Of a DNA stretch of 59,228 nucleotides, positions 36,669 to 45,406 are shown piece by piece. Position 1 is the stretch's first letter; every line of letters starts with the position of its first letter. The position numbers were made by a program, and so were the translations under genes. The notes below the pieces were generated by a model. It made no database searches and had not been told where the DNA came from. It saw nothing but the letters and a program-made list of their open reading frames with translations. The DNA lies in assembly GCA_003243975.1 (NCBI GenBank), contig QHBJ01000011.1:1-59228 (forward strand). Direction: 5' to 3'. The stretch is from Candidatus Meridianibacter frigidus. Its GTDB lineage: Bacteria; Vulcanimicrobiota; Vulcanimicrobiia; Vulcanimicrobiales; Vulcanimicrobiaceae.

Positions 36669-39135
36669 CGCCCTCGAGCGGGGGGGTGTGATAGCAATCT
36701 GCGTTGCTTCTGCTCTCCTGGTGCTGCGGCCGCTCCTGCAACTTGCCGCGCCGCCCGCTTTTCGCCACGATTGGATTTGGCCCGTGACCTCGGCGTCGTT
36801 GCAGGATGTTGCCGCCTTCGCGCTCTCGGCGTGGGTTCCGCAGGACCTGGGCAGTCCGAATAGTTATCCAAGTTTGGCGCCGCTTTTCTTATATATCGTG
36901 CTGGCTGGAAAACTGCTGGGCGTGACGGTGGCCTTGAAGTGCTTCTTGCTCGTATGCGCGCTCGGCGCCGCCTTTGGCGCGACATATGCGGCCCGTTCCC
37001 TTTTCGGATGCCCACGAGTCATCGCGAGCGTAGCCGGCTTGGCATACGTCGCATCGCCCGGCTTCACGGATCAACTTGTTGCCGGGCACTTCGGCGATTT
37101 GGTTGCCTACGGCGCATTCCCGTGGCTGATTGTGGGACTCTGCGCGCAGGTTCGGTCGCGCGATCCGAAGTGGCTGCTGATCGGTTGTGCTGCTGCGGCG
37201 GCCTGCGCGCTCGAGGTGCAGTTTCTTGTTCTGATTCCGCTGGTGCTTCTCGTTTTCTTAGCGACAGTGCGCACCGGAGCAATGGCCAGGGGCGTGGCTT
37301 GGACCTTTGCGTTCCTGGTCCTCACAAACGCGGCGACAATTGTACAGACATTGTATTTTGGCACGGACTACGGGATTTTTTTGCGCGAGCGCGCGGTCCT
37401 GAGCTGGGTTTCCGCGCAATCATCTCCGTGGCGTGAAGCGCTCACCGGTTCCGGATATGCTTCGGGTTACGACCGCGATTTGGTTGGCGGCTTTCTGGGC
37501 GCGTACCGTCAGCTAGCGGGTACGGTCTTGGCGCTGCTCTCCTTTGCGAGCGTCATCCTATTTCGTCGAAACCCTGCGGTAGCGATCCAAGGTATATTAT
37601 ACTTTCTCGGTATCGTTATCCTCACGGGTTCCAGTGGACCGTTTGGGGGTGCACTGGCTTGGACGTACGTGCACGTGCGCTCGGCATCGCTCTTTCGCGA
37701 GCCATTTCACGCATCGCAGCTCATCGCACTACCATTTGCGCTCGGAATTGCGGGATCGCTTTCATGGATTGGCGCATTGTGGCGCAGCCCGCTACGCTTT
37801 GCCGGCGCGGTTCTTGTGGGCAGCGCCACTGCAATCTTCACGGCAGGGCCGCTCCTAGGCAATTCGGCGAAGTTTTTCTCTACGTACCCGCCGGCAGCGG
37901 GCGCATTAGCAAGTCTCACCGCGCAGATCACGAGCCGCTCGGCGGGTCGGATCGTGCTGTGGCCCGGACAGCAACCCGTTGAGGTGGCCCGCGATGTAGC
38001 GGGCGTGGATCCTCTGGCCTACTATCCAATCGGATCGAGCTGGTCGCTCTTCTCCTACGACGCGGGGGCGTTCCCGGCGCTTGCGGCTGATTTGCTTTAC
38101 CGCGGCCGCCTCGCGGATGCCCAAGCGCTGTACGCGCGTATGTCGGTTGCCGCGATGGTTCTGCGAAGCAACCTGCGTTTTGCGCTGCCGTCGATACTCT
38201 TACCGCGCGATCGGCTACAATTGAAATACGCCGCGCAGTACGTACCGAAAAGCAACTACGTTCGGCTCATTCCGAACAGCTCGGCCATCGTGCACGGCGG
38301 TGCAGGACCGACGCTCGTCGATGGTGACTACGGCCGGCTACTGGACCGCAGGTTCCGCGGGCGCACGCTCGCGTTTTTGCGGCAGAGGCCCGCATTCGTT
38401 CAGACCGGCGTGGCGTATGCGCTGGAATCCCGCCCGAATCCGGTGGACGCGGATATCGCATCACACTGCCGAGATTACTCTTTGCCGCAGCCCTCAATCA
38501 TCGATTCGAATCCAGCGAACGCATGGGTAAGCGCCTACCGCTTCGGATACGCCGACCCACAACTCGTCAAGCCGCTGGACGCCGCCATCGTTACGCAATC
38601 AAGCGCCGCACTGCGCGAGGCATCCGGCAACTTGCTGCTCACGGCGGTCGTAACCGGCAGTGGACGTGCCCCGTTCACCTGGCAGCCACACCGTCGATTA
38701 AGCATGCCGATCGGATCGGCGCGGGTGGTAGCCGCCTTTGCTTCGCCGCGCAGAGCGCGTTGCCGCACTTTGCACGGCCCAAGGAGGGCGCGGGGATTTT
38801 CAACCGTGCGTTCCTTCAATCGCCGGTCGGCCACCGACATTGCGGGCACGCTTGTCGCGCGCAACGGAGGAGCGCTGGTCTTTACGGATGCATACGACGA
38901 CGGATGGAGTCTGCGCGTCGACGGCACACCTCTGAATTCAGAACTGCATTTTCGCGCTGACGGTTTTGCGAACGGCTGGATCCTTCCCACGCTCAACGGC
39001 GCGCATGCGTTCGAACTGTTCTATGAGCCGCAGCGGCTCTTCTCGGTTCTCCTGGCAATCGAGGGACTTGCTTGGGGCGCATTGATCGTGTGGTCATTGG
39101 TTTGCTGGCAGCCCTGGAGGCGAATGGCGCGATGA
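36658..39135 (+). CDS. GT-C-like polytopic membrane glycosyltransferase (RHDW family)
   Basis: A protein of 825 residues from TTG 36658; GTG 36688 is an alternative, but the longer form aligns its LERG with LERR of the paralogue at 15617. PAFRHDW (Asp38) lies in the first external loop, followed by LGSPNSYPSLAPLF and about twelve helices to residue 410. The external C-terminal part has YDDGWSLRVDG and FANGWILP, then a last helix. Paralogous to 15617-17866 and 39132-42014. GT-C transferase function is inferred from topology and loop-1 Asp. It is coupled to the next gene by ATGA. Confidence 0.65.
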   Translation: MRSNALERGGVIAICVASALLVLRPLLQLAAPPAFRHDWIWPVTSASLQDVAAFALSAWVPQDLGSPNSYPSLAPLFLYIVLAGKLLGVTVALKCFLLVCALGAAFGATYAARSLFGCPRVIASVAGLAYVASPGFTDQLVAGHFGDLVAYGAFPWLIVGLCAQVRSRDPKWLLIGCAAAAACALEVQFLVLIPLVLLVFLATVRTGAMARGVAWTFAFLVLTNAATIVQTLYFGTDYGIFLRERAVLSWVSAQSSPWREALTGSGYASGYDRDLVGGFLGAYRQLAGTVLALLSFASVILFRRNPAVAIQGILYFLGIVILTGSSGPFGGALAWTYVHVRSASLFREPFHASQLIALPFALGIAGSLSWIGALWRSPLRFAGAVLVGSATAIFTAGPLLGNSAKFFSTYPPAAGALASLTAQITSRSAGRIVLWPGQQPVEVARDVAGVDPLAYYPIGSSWSLFSYDAGAFPALAADLLYRGRLADAQALYARMSVAAMVLRSNLRFALPSILLPRDRLQLKYAAQYVPKSNYVRLIPNSSAIVHGGAGPTLVDGDYGRLLDRRFRGRTLAFLRQRPAFVQTGVAYALESRPNPVDADIASHCRDYSLPQPSIIDSNPANAWVSAYRFGYADPQLVKPLDAAIVTQSSAALREASGNLLLTAVVTGSGRAPFTWQPHRRLSMPIGSARVVAAFASPRRARCRTLHGPRRARGFSTVRSFNRRSATDIAGTLVARNGGALVFTDAYDDGWSLRVDGTPLNSELHFRADGFANGWILPTLNGAHAFELFYEPQRLFSVLLAIEGLAWGALIVWSLVCWQPWRRMAR

Positions 39136-42014
39136 AACGGTTCCTGATTCCAGGGCTTCTCGTCGCAATCGCACTCGTCGAAATGGGGAGTTTGCTTTTC
39201 AGCGCCGCCCCCTTTGCATATCGCCACGATTGGAACATTCCACTCTTTCATAACGCCCTTATCTCGATGTGGCATGAAACCGACGCATTTACCGTGTGGA
39301 ACCGAGAACAGCTGGGATCACCGCCATTTTACCCGACCCTCGCGCCTTATCTTGCCATGATTTCCTTGTTGGCTTCCGTGCATTTGAGCGCCGGCGTCAT
39401 CGCGCGGATGATTCTGCTCGGCACATTCATGCTCGGCGGCTTTGGAATGATGACATTTCTGCGATTGGCCGGTAGCTCCAAATGGCCGAGCGTTTGCGGG
39501 GCAGCATTTTATATGCTTACACCGTTTCTTTTCAACCAAATCTGTACGGGGGTTCTTGCGGATTCGCTTTCGTACGCAATGATTCCATGGGTCGCGGCGT
39601 TTTTCGTATACGCCGCGACGGTGCCTCGAGAGGGTCCTAACTTCATTTTATTTTCGGCGGCAAGTGGCACTGCGTGTGCGATCGTGTCATTCCATCCGGT
39701 GTACCTCGCGCTGAACCTCATCGTTCTGTGCCTGCTGGCGTTTATTTACCGGGCATACCGTCAATTGGGGATTGCCGTTGCGGCCGTGTTCTTGACCGAT
39801 GCGTACATTATCTTGCCGTTGATTCCGAGTGCGGTATCGCAGACGCATGAATTCTTGCAAGCCGCTCCGTCGCGCGTCGTCTACGATCTCTCGCCATCGT
39901 TGTGGGAAACGGTACGCTTGACCGGCTTCAAGGGATACTTCGTCGAGAATCTCCTACGCGAGCGTGGAGTGACCGTCCCGTGGATCCTGGCGGGATACGT
40001 TTTGGCGGGCGTCGCCATTACGGGCCTCGTCCGCGGACGAACGCGCTTCGGGGTTACCGCGGGCGTCGCGCTTGCCGGTCTCTGGATAATCGCTGCCGGC
40101 ACCTCGGTGCTCGGTTACCCGTACTACTTTCTTGTCAGCCACGCGCCGGCCGGCGCTGCCTTTCGCGAAAGCTACCGCTTCACGGGTGTGAGCGCTTTCT
40201 TGGAAGCGGTCGGAATCGCAGCATTCTGCGCAACATTTGCCGCTGCGCAGACCTCCCGGATGCGCTACGCGATCTATGGATCGGTCGCCTTGCTTCTGTT
40301 TCTCGAGGGGCTGCCGTTTTGGGGAAATGGGTTAGCGACGCAACTGCCGGTCGTGCACCCGCCGGAGGTCGCGGAGCGCAGCTACAACGTGCTGAAAAGC
40401 GCTCCCGGTTCGAGCCGTATGCTGTATCTACCGCTGCTGCTTCCCGTTGGCGCGAAAGATCGGAATTTTTTAGGGATCGACCCCATGATCTCGTGGCCGC
40501 CGCGCGCATCGTTCGGGAACTACTTGTTATGGCCGTTTCTTAAGGCGCTGGCATCGGATCTCTATCACGGCCAGTCGGGGAATCTGCGCGCAATGTTGAG
40601 TCTGGCCAACGTTCAGTACGTGGACCGGCGTTACTGGCTCGACGAACGTTTTGCAGAAGCGACCGGTTTAAACGGCGTCGGGTTCGACGATGGAAAATTC
40701 ACCGATGCGAACGCGCTTCGCAACCTGCGGCCACTCCTGAGCACACCTGTCCTCTCATCTCCGCAAGAAAAAATCTGGGCACTTCCGCACCAGGATCAAA
40801 ATCAAACGCTTCCGACGGCGCGGTTAAATCTTGTGACCGGTTCCTTTGCACATGCCGCGCTGCTCCAATCGGATGGGATTCTGCCAGCGTACGTCGGCCA
40901 GATGGACGACCGCACCCAGCTGGAGCGCATCGTGAGGCATCATCCGGAAATCGCTCTCACCGTCGTGGATGGCAACTACTTTGACGTGCTCCGGGCGCTC
41001 ATCGAGCCGCAGTTTCTCGTGCAGCCCGGCGCTTATGCCTCCGAGGTCAACGCGAATCTGGATTGGGCCAGCTTTAACGGCAGCTGGATGTCGTGGTGGT
41101 GGTATCGGGATCGCTACGCGCAATCGCTTGAGGACGTAGCCCTGGTTGGTCCGTTAACACGAACGACGCTAACGATTCCTTACGCCCAGTTGGACTCACC
41201 AGCCGTGCACATTCTGGTCAAAGCCTTTTCGGGACCGGACAACGGGTCCATTTGGATTCGGGCCGGCACGTTTGAAACTGCCCTGAACACATATTCGCAC
41301 GTTCAAAGTAACGATGCGCTGTGGTTCGACGTGGGGATGACGCCCCGCTTTGATGAAATGTCGCTCCGAAACGTGCGCGGCGAGAACGTGGTCGCCGAGA
41401 TCGCCGTCTTGCCCGAAGCAGTTTACCAATCCGTGCGCGCGCGCGGTGCACGCCTGCTCTCGGCGGCGAGACTTCGCAACCTCATCACCACCCCCGGACG
41501 CCCCATCAGCATCGCCATATTTCATCCGGGCCGCTACGTGATTCGCCTGGCATCCATAGGCGAAGCGGCGGCGGCCTTCAAGCAGCGCGTACTACTCGAC
41601 GGAAGGTGGCAAACGATTGCGGTCGGCGTTAGGGAGCGCGGCGGACGTGTGGACATCAACCTTCGCGCTGGTTCACACACCTTCTACTTCCGGGCAGCGA
41701 ATCGAAACGTTGGCGGGTTTTGGATTGAGCCCGCATCGTTTCCGCGCTCTAGAAACATGCAAATTTCACGAGTCGTCGAGTTGAACACGCGTTTCTCTCC
41801 CGGTTGGAACGTGCCGGAGGCCTCCGAACACTTGCGCATTGCGGGTTTCGCGAACGGCTGGATCGTGGAGAAACCGGACGCATTCACCATCTCGTACCGG
41901 CCGCTCATTCTAGCTTATATCGGTCGCGCCATATCGATTTTGGTTATTCTCGGCGTACTCGCGGGCCTAATGAAAGTCGATCGTAAGTTCAAGTGGCCTC
42001 TTCGGAGTACCTAA
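39132..42014 (+). CDS. GT-C-like polytopic membrane glycosyltransferase (RHDW family)
   Basis: A protein of 960 residues from ATG 39132, overlapping the upstream stop. FAYRHDW (Asp33) follows the first helix, then LGSPPFYPTLAPYL and about eleven helices to residue 430. The extracytoplasmic region is longer than in its paralogues, with added beta-rich sequence between 450 and 900, before FSPGWNV, FANGWIV and the final helix. The tandem arrangement with 36658 suggests duplication followed by divergence. It ends the rightward operon that starts at 33134; its stop overlaps the convergent methyltransferase by four bases. Confidence 0.65.
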   Translation: MKRFLIPGLLVAIALVEMGSLLFSAAPFAYRHDWNIPLFHNALISMWHETDAFTVWNREQLGSPPFYPTLAPYLAMISLLASVHLSAGVIARMILLGTFMLGGFGMMTFLRLAGSSKWPSVCGAAFYMLTPFLFNQICTGVLADSLSYAMIPWVAAFFVYAATVPREGPNFILFSAASGTACAIVSFHPVYLALNLIVLCLLAFIYRAYRQLGIAVAAVFLTDAYIILPLIPSAVSQTHEFLQAAPSRVVYDLSPSLWETVRLTGFKGYFVENLLRERGVTVPWILAGYVLAGVAITGLVRGRTRFGVTAGVALAGLWIIAAGTSVLGYPYYFLVSHAPAGAAFRESYRFTGVSAFLEAVGIAAFCATFAAAQTSRMRYAIYGSVALLLFLEGLPFWGNGLATQLPVVHPPEVAERSYNVLKSAPGSSRMLYLPLLLPVGAKDRNFLGIDPMISWPPRASFGNYLLWPFLKALASDLYHGQSGNLRAMLSLANVQYVDRRYWLDERFAEATGLNGVGFDDGKFTDANALRNLRPLLSTPVLSSPQEKIWALPHQDQNQTLPTARLNLVTGSFAHAALLQSDGILPAYVGQMDDRTQLERIVRHHPEIALTVVDGNYFDVLRALIEPQFLVQPGAYASEVNANLDWASFNGSWMSWWWYRDRYAQSLEDVALVGPLTRTTLTIPYAQLDSPAVHILVKAFSGPDNGSIWIRAGTFETALNTYSHVQSNDALWFDVGMTPRFDEMSLRNVRGENVVAEIAVLPEAVYQSVRARGARLLSAARLRNLITTPGRPISIAIFHPGRYVIRLASIGEAAAAFKQRVLLDGRWQTIAVGVRERGGRVDINLRAGSHTFYFRAANRNVGGFWIEPASFPRSRNMQISRVVELNTRFSPGWNVPEASEHLRIAGFANGWIVEKPDAFTISYRPLILAYIGRAISILVILGVLAGLMKVDRKFKWPLRST

Positions 42015-42859
42015 AACCGCTCGAAGACGAGCAAGTCCTGCCAGGTTATTGAAGGGCCCCCGTGTTTCCAGAAGCCTGGATGCACCCCAGCTATCTTTAA
42101 GCCCGCTTTGGTGGCAAGTTCTGCGATATCAGCTATGCGATAGCCAATCATCCGCTCGGGCAGCTCCGAATACGGTGAATATGCGCTTCCGACCCTATTA
42201 TAGAAGCCGGGTCCGCGCCATGGCCTTGCGCCGTCCGGCCCACGCCTTGCTCCCCCCGTTTGGTGCGGATGGTCGATATCGACGAGAAAGAACGTCGCGA
42301 CGAATTTTCCGTCCGGCTTCAGTATGCGGGCAATTTCTTTAAAGTAATTTGCTACCGCAACATCCAGCAGATGAGTAAAAACACTCGTTGCATAGATTAG
42401 CTCGAACTCATCGGACCCGAACGGAAATGCATAGCCGCTCGCATCTATCGTGCCGCCGTCGTTATAACGCGCATTATGGATAGCTGCGTGAAAGAATTCG
42501 GCATTTCCAAATTTTCGCTGCAAGTGCTCTTTGGCCCAATCGATAAGGTCCTCGCGGACATCGAAGCCGACAAAGCGCGTCGCCATTTTCTTGTGCGCCA
42601 GGATCTCGCCGGATACGCGGCCGCACCCACACCCAATTTCCAGAATCGAAGAAGCTGCGTCTAACTCCCCAATAGTGCGCAGATGTCCAAGCCAGCGAGG
42701 ACCTTGAAGGCGGTACATCCTTCCGGTGAAGTCCAGAGGCGGCGCGCCAACCATCCTCCGGAGCGAATACGGCGGTATGTCGCGGTTTAGACATCCAACC
42801 TTCTCGATGCCATCAACCACTCGACTTCCTACCTCCACTGCGCGAATCATGAAGTTCAT
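42011..42859 (-). CDS. Class I SAM-dependent methyltransferase
   Basis: A protein of 282 residues from ATG 42859. SILEIGCGCGRVSGEI near residue 72 is motif I, FVGFDVREDLIDWAK is the strand-2 region, and YATSVFTHLLD and RILKPDGKFVATFFL are the post-I and strand-5 parts. The family is that of many unassigned glycan-locus methyltransferases. Substrate unknown. It stands between convergent GT-C and same-strand GH20 genes, about 130 bases after the latter. Confidence 0.8.
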   Translation of the reverse strand: MNFMIRAVEVGSRVVDGIEKVGCLNRDIPPYSLRRMVGAPPLDFTGRMYRLQGPRWLGHLRTIGELDAASSILEIGCGCGRVSGEILAHKKMATRFVGFDVREDLIDWAKEHLQRKFGNAEFFHAAIHNARYNDGGTIDASGYAFPFGSDEFELIYATSVFTHLLDVAVANYFKEIARILKPDGKFVATFFLVDIDHPHQTGGARRGPDGARPWRGPGFYNRVGSAYSPYSELPERMIGYRIADIAELATKAGLKIAGVHPGFWKHGGPSITWQDLLVFERF

Positions 42860-42991
42860 GGATAGCTACGTCTTACTGACTCTCACAAAGCCCGCCTCTG
42901 CCAACAACCTTGGCGGCGCCGTTATGGCGCCTCCGGACGCGGCATTAGCAGCTGGCGCCACTGGGTGGTATCGCAAACCACAAACTGTTGC

Positions 42992-45406
42992 CTACGGCCT
43001 GCAGAACACGGCTGCGACGTTTGCAGGAAGGTGGGCGCGTCGGTCATCGGCTGCAGCCGACGGTGCGCCACCGTACGTCATCCATTCGTGGACATATGTC
43101 TGGAAGCACCCTTCCATTGCCCGTATTTGTGCGCGTTCCAAATCGAGCGCATCCAACACGCTCGACGAGTGCGTTGGCAGTTCGCGATAGGAGTCCTCGA
43201 GGGCCGATATGTCTGCTTCGTGTGTTCCTAGCTCCGATAATATGTGTCCGACGCGCATTCCAACAGTGACCTGGTCGTGCGTCTTCTGTAGAATTTCATA
43301 ATCCCGCTGGATGACAAACGGAAGCTCAGCTGCTCGAAGTTTTGCCGACAGGTAACGCACCGTGACATGAACGGCCGGATCCGACGACTGCGCCATGTGG
43401 CTGTTCACGCGGTCAAATTCCGGCGTCACCTGCGCAGGATCAATTCCCCTGGCCTTTGCGATATATGGAACGCGATCGGTGAATAGGAAATCCGGCGCTG
43501 CGGCAAGCGAGTCATGTTGAACGAGCCAGGAGGCCGCGCCCTGCAGGTCGCCGCTCACGGCAGGGTCAGCGATCGTTGGAAGCGGGAACGATGATCGTGC
43601 GGGCGGGGTGTGTGGCAATAAGGCCTGGTAGCGTTCAGCAATTTGGTCGGTCGCGCTCAGCGGCCGGTTTTCGTAGCGCCACTCGGCTAAGTGCAGAGTC
43701 TCAGAGCTCCGGATGATCTCCGAACTCGGGTGCTCACCCCCCATGAGCCTGACGAGAATCGCGTAGCGGTTGGCGGCGACCTTCATCGCGTTTACCTGAT
43801 GCGCATCTCGCCGTGCGTCCAGTGCGGCGACGTCATGTCGCAGTGCAACCACCAGGGAGGCGACCTGCGCGTACCGGGTAGGAGCGAGGTGCAGTCGAGC
43901 CGACAGATACGGCACGCGCCAGTCCGCGCGCAGCAGCGTTTCGGGCGAATCGAATCGGAAAGATTGCCTGAACGTATCATCCAGCTCAGCGAGATCCTTA
44001 AAGGGTGCGCATGAGGAGGCAGCCCCAAAAGTTACAGCGGCAAATCGCGCACAAAACTCGTCAGGATTTTGATTGGCAGACTCCCATGCATGCGCGGCTC
44101 CGAAAGCCAGCGGGTACCATGTCGCCTCGTAGAGTTCGTCGCGCTCGCCGATCCAAACGGTCAGGAACATGCCCAAGGCCTTCTGCCGTTTGGCATCACG
44201 CACGAAGGCTGCGATGTTTCCCGTCGCTTTCGGAATGTCGGGAAAGAACTGCGAGAAGTTGGAAACCGAGGGCGCGACAAGCAGGTCGAACCCGGCTCGT
44301 GTGATCGGCGCAATGAAGCCATCGTATGACGGTTCCACGGCGTAATCGAAAGGCACAACGATGGTCGTGCGCGGAATATATCGCAAGATTTTCGGGTATT
44401 TCTGCACGGCGTCGCCCCAGATGAGCGGGCGAGCGCCCATGCTCTTCACCATCCGCGCGACACGGTTAATGTGGCCGCCGTAAACCGCTGCGTAGCCGCG
44501 ACTACGTACAAGAGCCCGACTTCGGCCCGTGCCCAATTCGAATGTTTCATCACCGCCGATGTGGATGTAATGAATACCTGGAACGCCCGAGAACTCGCTC
44601 GATAGGAGGTCGCGAAGAACGTCGTACGTCCGCGGGGACGCAGGGCTGATAAGCTCCGTATAGGGGTTCTCGCGTACGTCAGCATACTCGGGCGACGATA
44701 GAACCGCGCCCATGTGTGAGAATGTCTCTTGCTCCGGAACAAACGCCATGTGATAGCGTGCGGCCAGGGTCGAAAGCTGTTTCAGTTCATCCTTCGTGAT
44801 TCCATCAGCCCTCGTTTCGGTTTCATGTCCCGGGCGGATCACGACATTTTCCAGGTACGGCGAATAGCCGTTTAACTTGTAACTTGCGAGCCGGCGAATG
44901 CGCGCGGCGAAGTACTTCATGGTGGGTAGCGTGCCGCGAGATACGTCGTCCGAAACCCATCGGAAAGCGAGCGCGGGATGGTCAACGATGTGTACGCACG
45001 GAATGGCACCGGCGGGGCCTATCAATTGCGCCAAGGTGGCCAGCGCGTCCATCTCGCCCGCGCCGTCGCTTGCTTCGATTGCAACGCCGGTTCGCTTCAC
45101 ATTGAGCGTGTAATGCTCGGTCCGGCCGCCCGTTCGGCGAATGGTAACCATTGGCTTGCGGCCCGTCACGGGGGGCCGATGCCCGAACGTTCGCAACCGG
45201 TCTGCCAAGATGTCAAGGCCGCCCGGATCAACACTGGGTGGGAGCGTCAAGGCCGCGGAGCGCAGTGGAAAACGGCAGCCCAGCTCGAACGTGACAGACG
45301 CCGGCAAAGGAATGAGCGGCGGCAAGGGTTGGACCCCCTTTGGCGGACGAGCGCATGCCGAAACGAGAATGAGTAATAGCGGCCAAAGAACCCGCAAGCT
45401 TCTCAC
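42992..45406 (-). CDS. GH20 beta-N-acetylhexosaminidase-like lipoprotein
   Basis: A protein of 804 residues from GTG 45406, overlapping the upstream NHL-SGNH stop as GTGA. The lipobox LVSAC (Cys18) predicts a lipid anchor. A GH20b-type domain covers about 30-155, then the catalytic barrel: HIGGDE holds the Asp-Glu pair that binds the N-acetyl group and protonates the bond; PEQETFSHMG and LIWGDAVQKYP are other barrel strands. A C-terminal region of about 300 residues is helical and not recognised. It would release or trim terminal HexNAc from a glycan outside the cell. Coupling to an NHL-SGNH gene suggests they act on one polymer. Confidence 0.83.
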   Translation of the reverse strand: MRSLRVLWPLLLILVSACARPPKGVQPLPPLIPLPASVTFELGCRFPLRSAALTLPPSVDPGGLDILADRLRTFGHRPPVTGRKPMVTIRRTGGRTEHYTLNVKRTGVAIEASDGAGEMDALATLAQLIGPAGAIPCVHIVDHPALAFRWVSDDVSRGTLPTMKYFAARIRRLASYKLNGYSPYLENVVIRPGHETETRADGITKDELKQLSTLAARYHMAFVPEQETFSHMGAVLSSPEYADVRENPYTELISPASPRTYDVLRDLLSSEFSGVPGIHYIHIGGDETFELGTGRSRALVRSRGYAAVYGGHINRVARMVKSMGARPLIWGDAVQKYPKILRYIPRTTIVVPFDYAVEPSYDGFIAPITRAGFDLLVAPSVSNFSQFFPDIPKATGNIAAFVRDAKRQKALGMFLTVWIGERDELYEATWYPLAFGAAHAWESANQNPDEFCARFAAVTFGAASSCAPFKDLAELDDTFRQSFRFDSPETLLRADWRVPYLSARLHLAPTRYAQVASLVVALRHDVAALDARRDAHQVNAMKVAANRYAILVRLMGGEHPSSEIIRSSETLHLAEWRYENRPLSATDQIAERYQALLPHTPPARSSFPLPTIADPAVSGDLQGAASWLVQHDSLAAAPDFLFTDRVPYIAKARGIDPAQVTPEFDRVNSHMAQSSDPAVHVTVRYLSAKLRAAELPFVIQRDYEILQKTHDQVTVGMRVGHILSELGTHEADISALEDSYRELPTHSSSVLDALDLERAQIRAMEGCFQTYVHEWMTYGGAPSAAADDRRAHLPANVAAVFCRP

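Noticed and set aside
42915-42931. GGCGCC-GTTAT-GGCGCC hairpin after the GH20 gene as a terminator
   Set aside because: The stem is only six bases and no T run follows on either strand.
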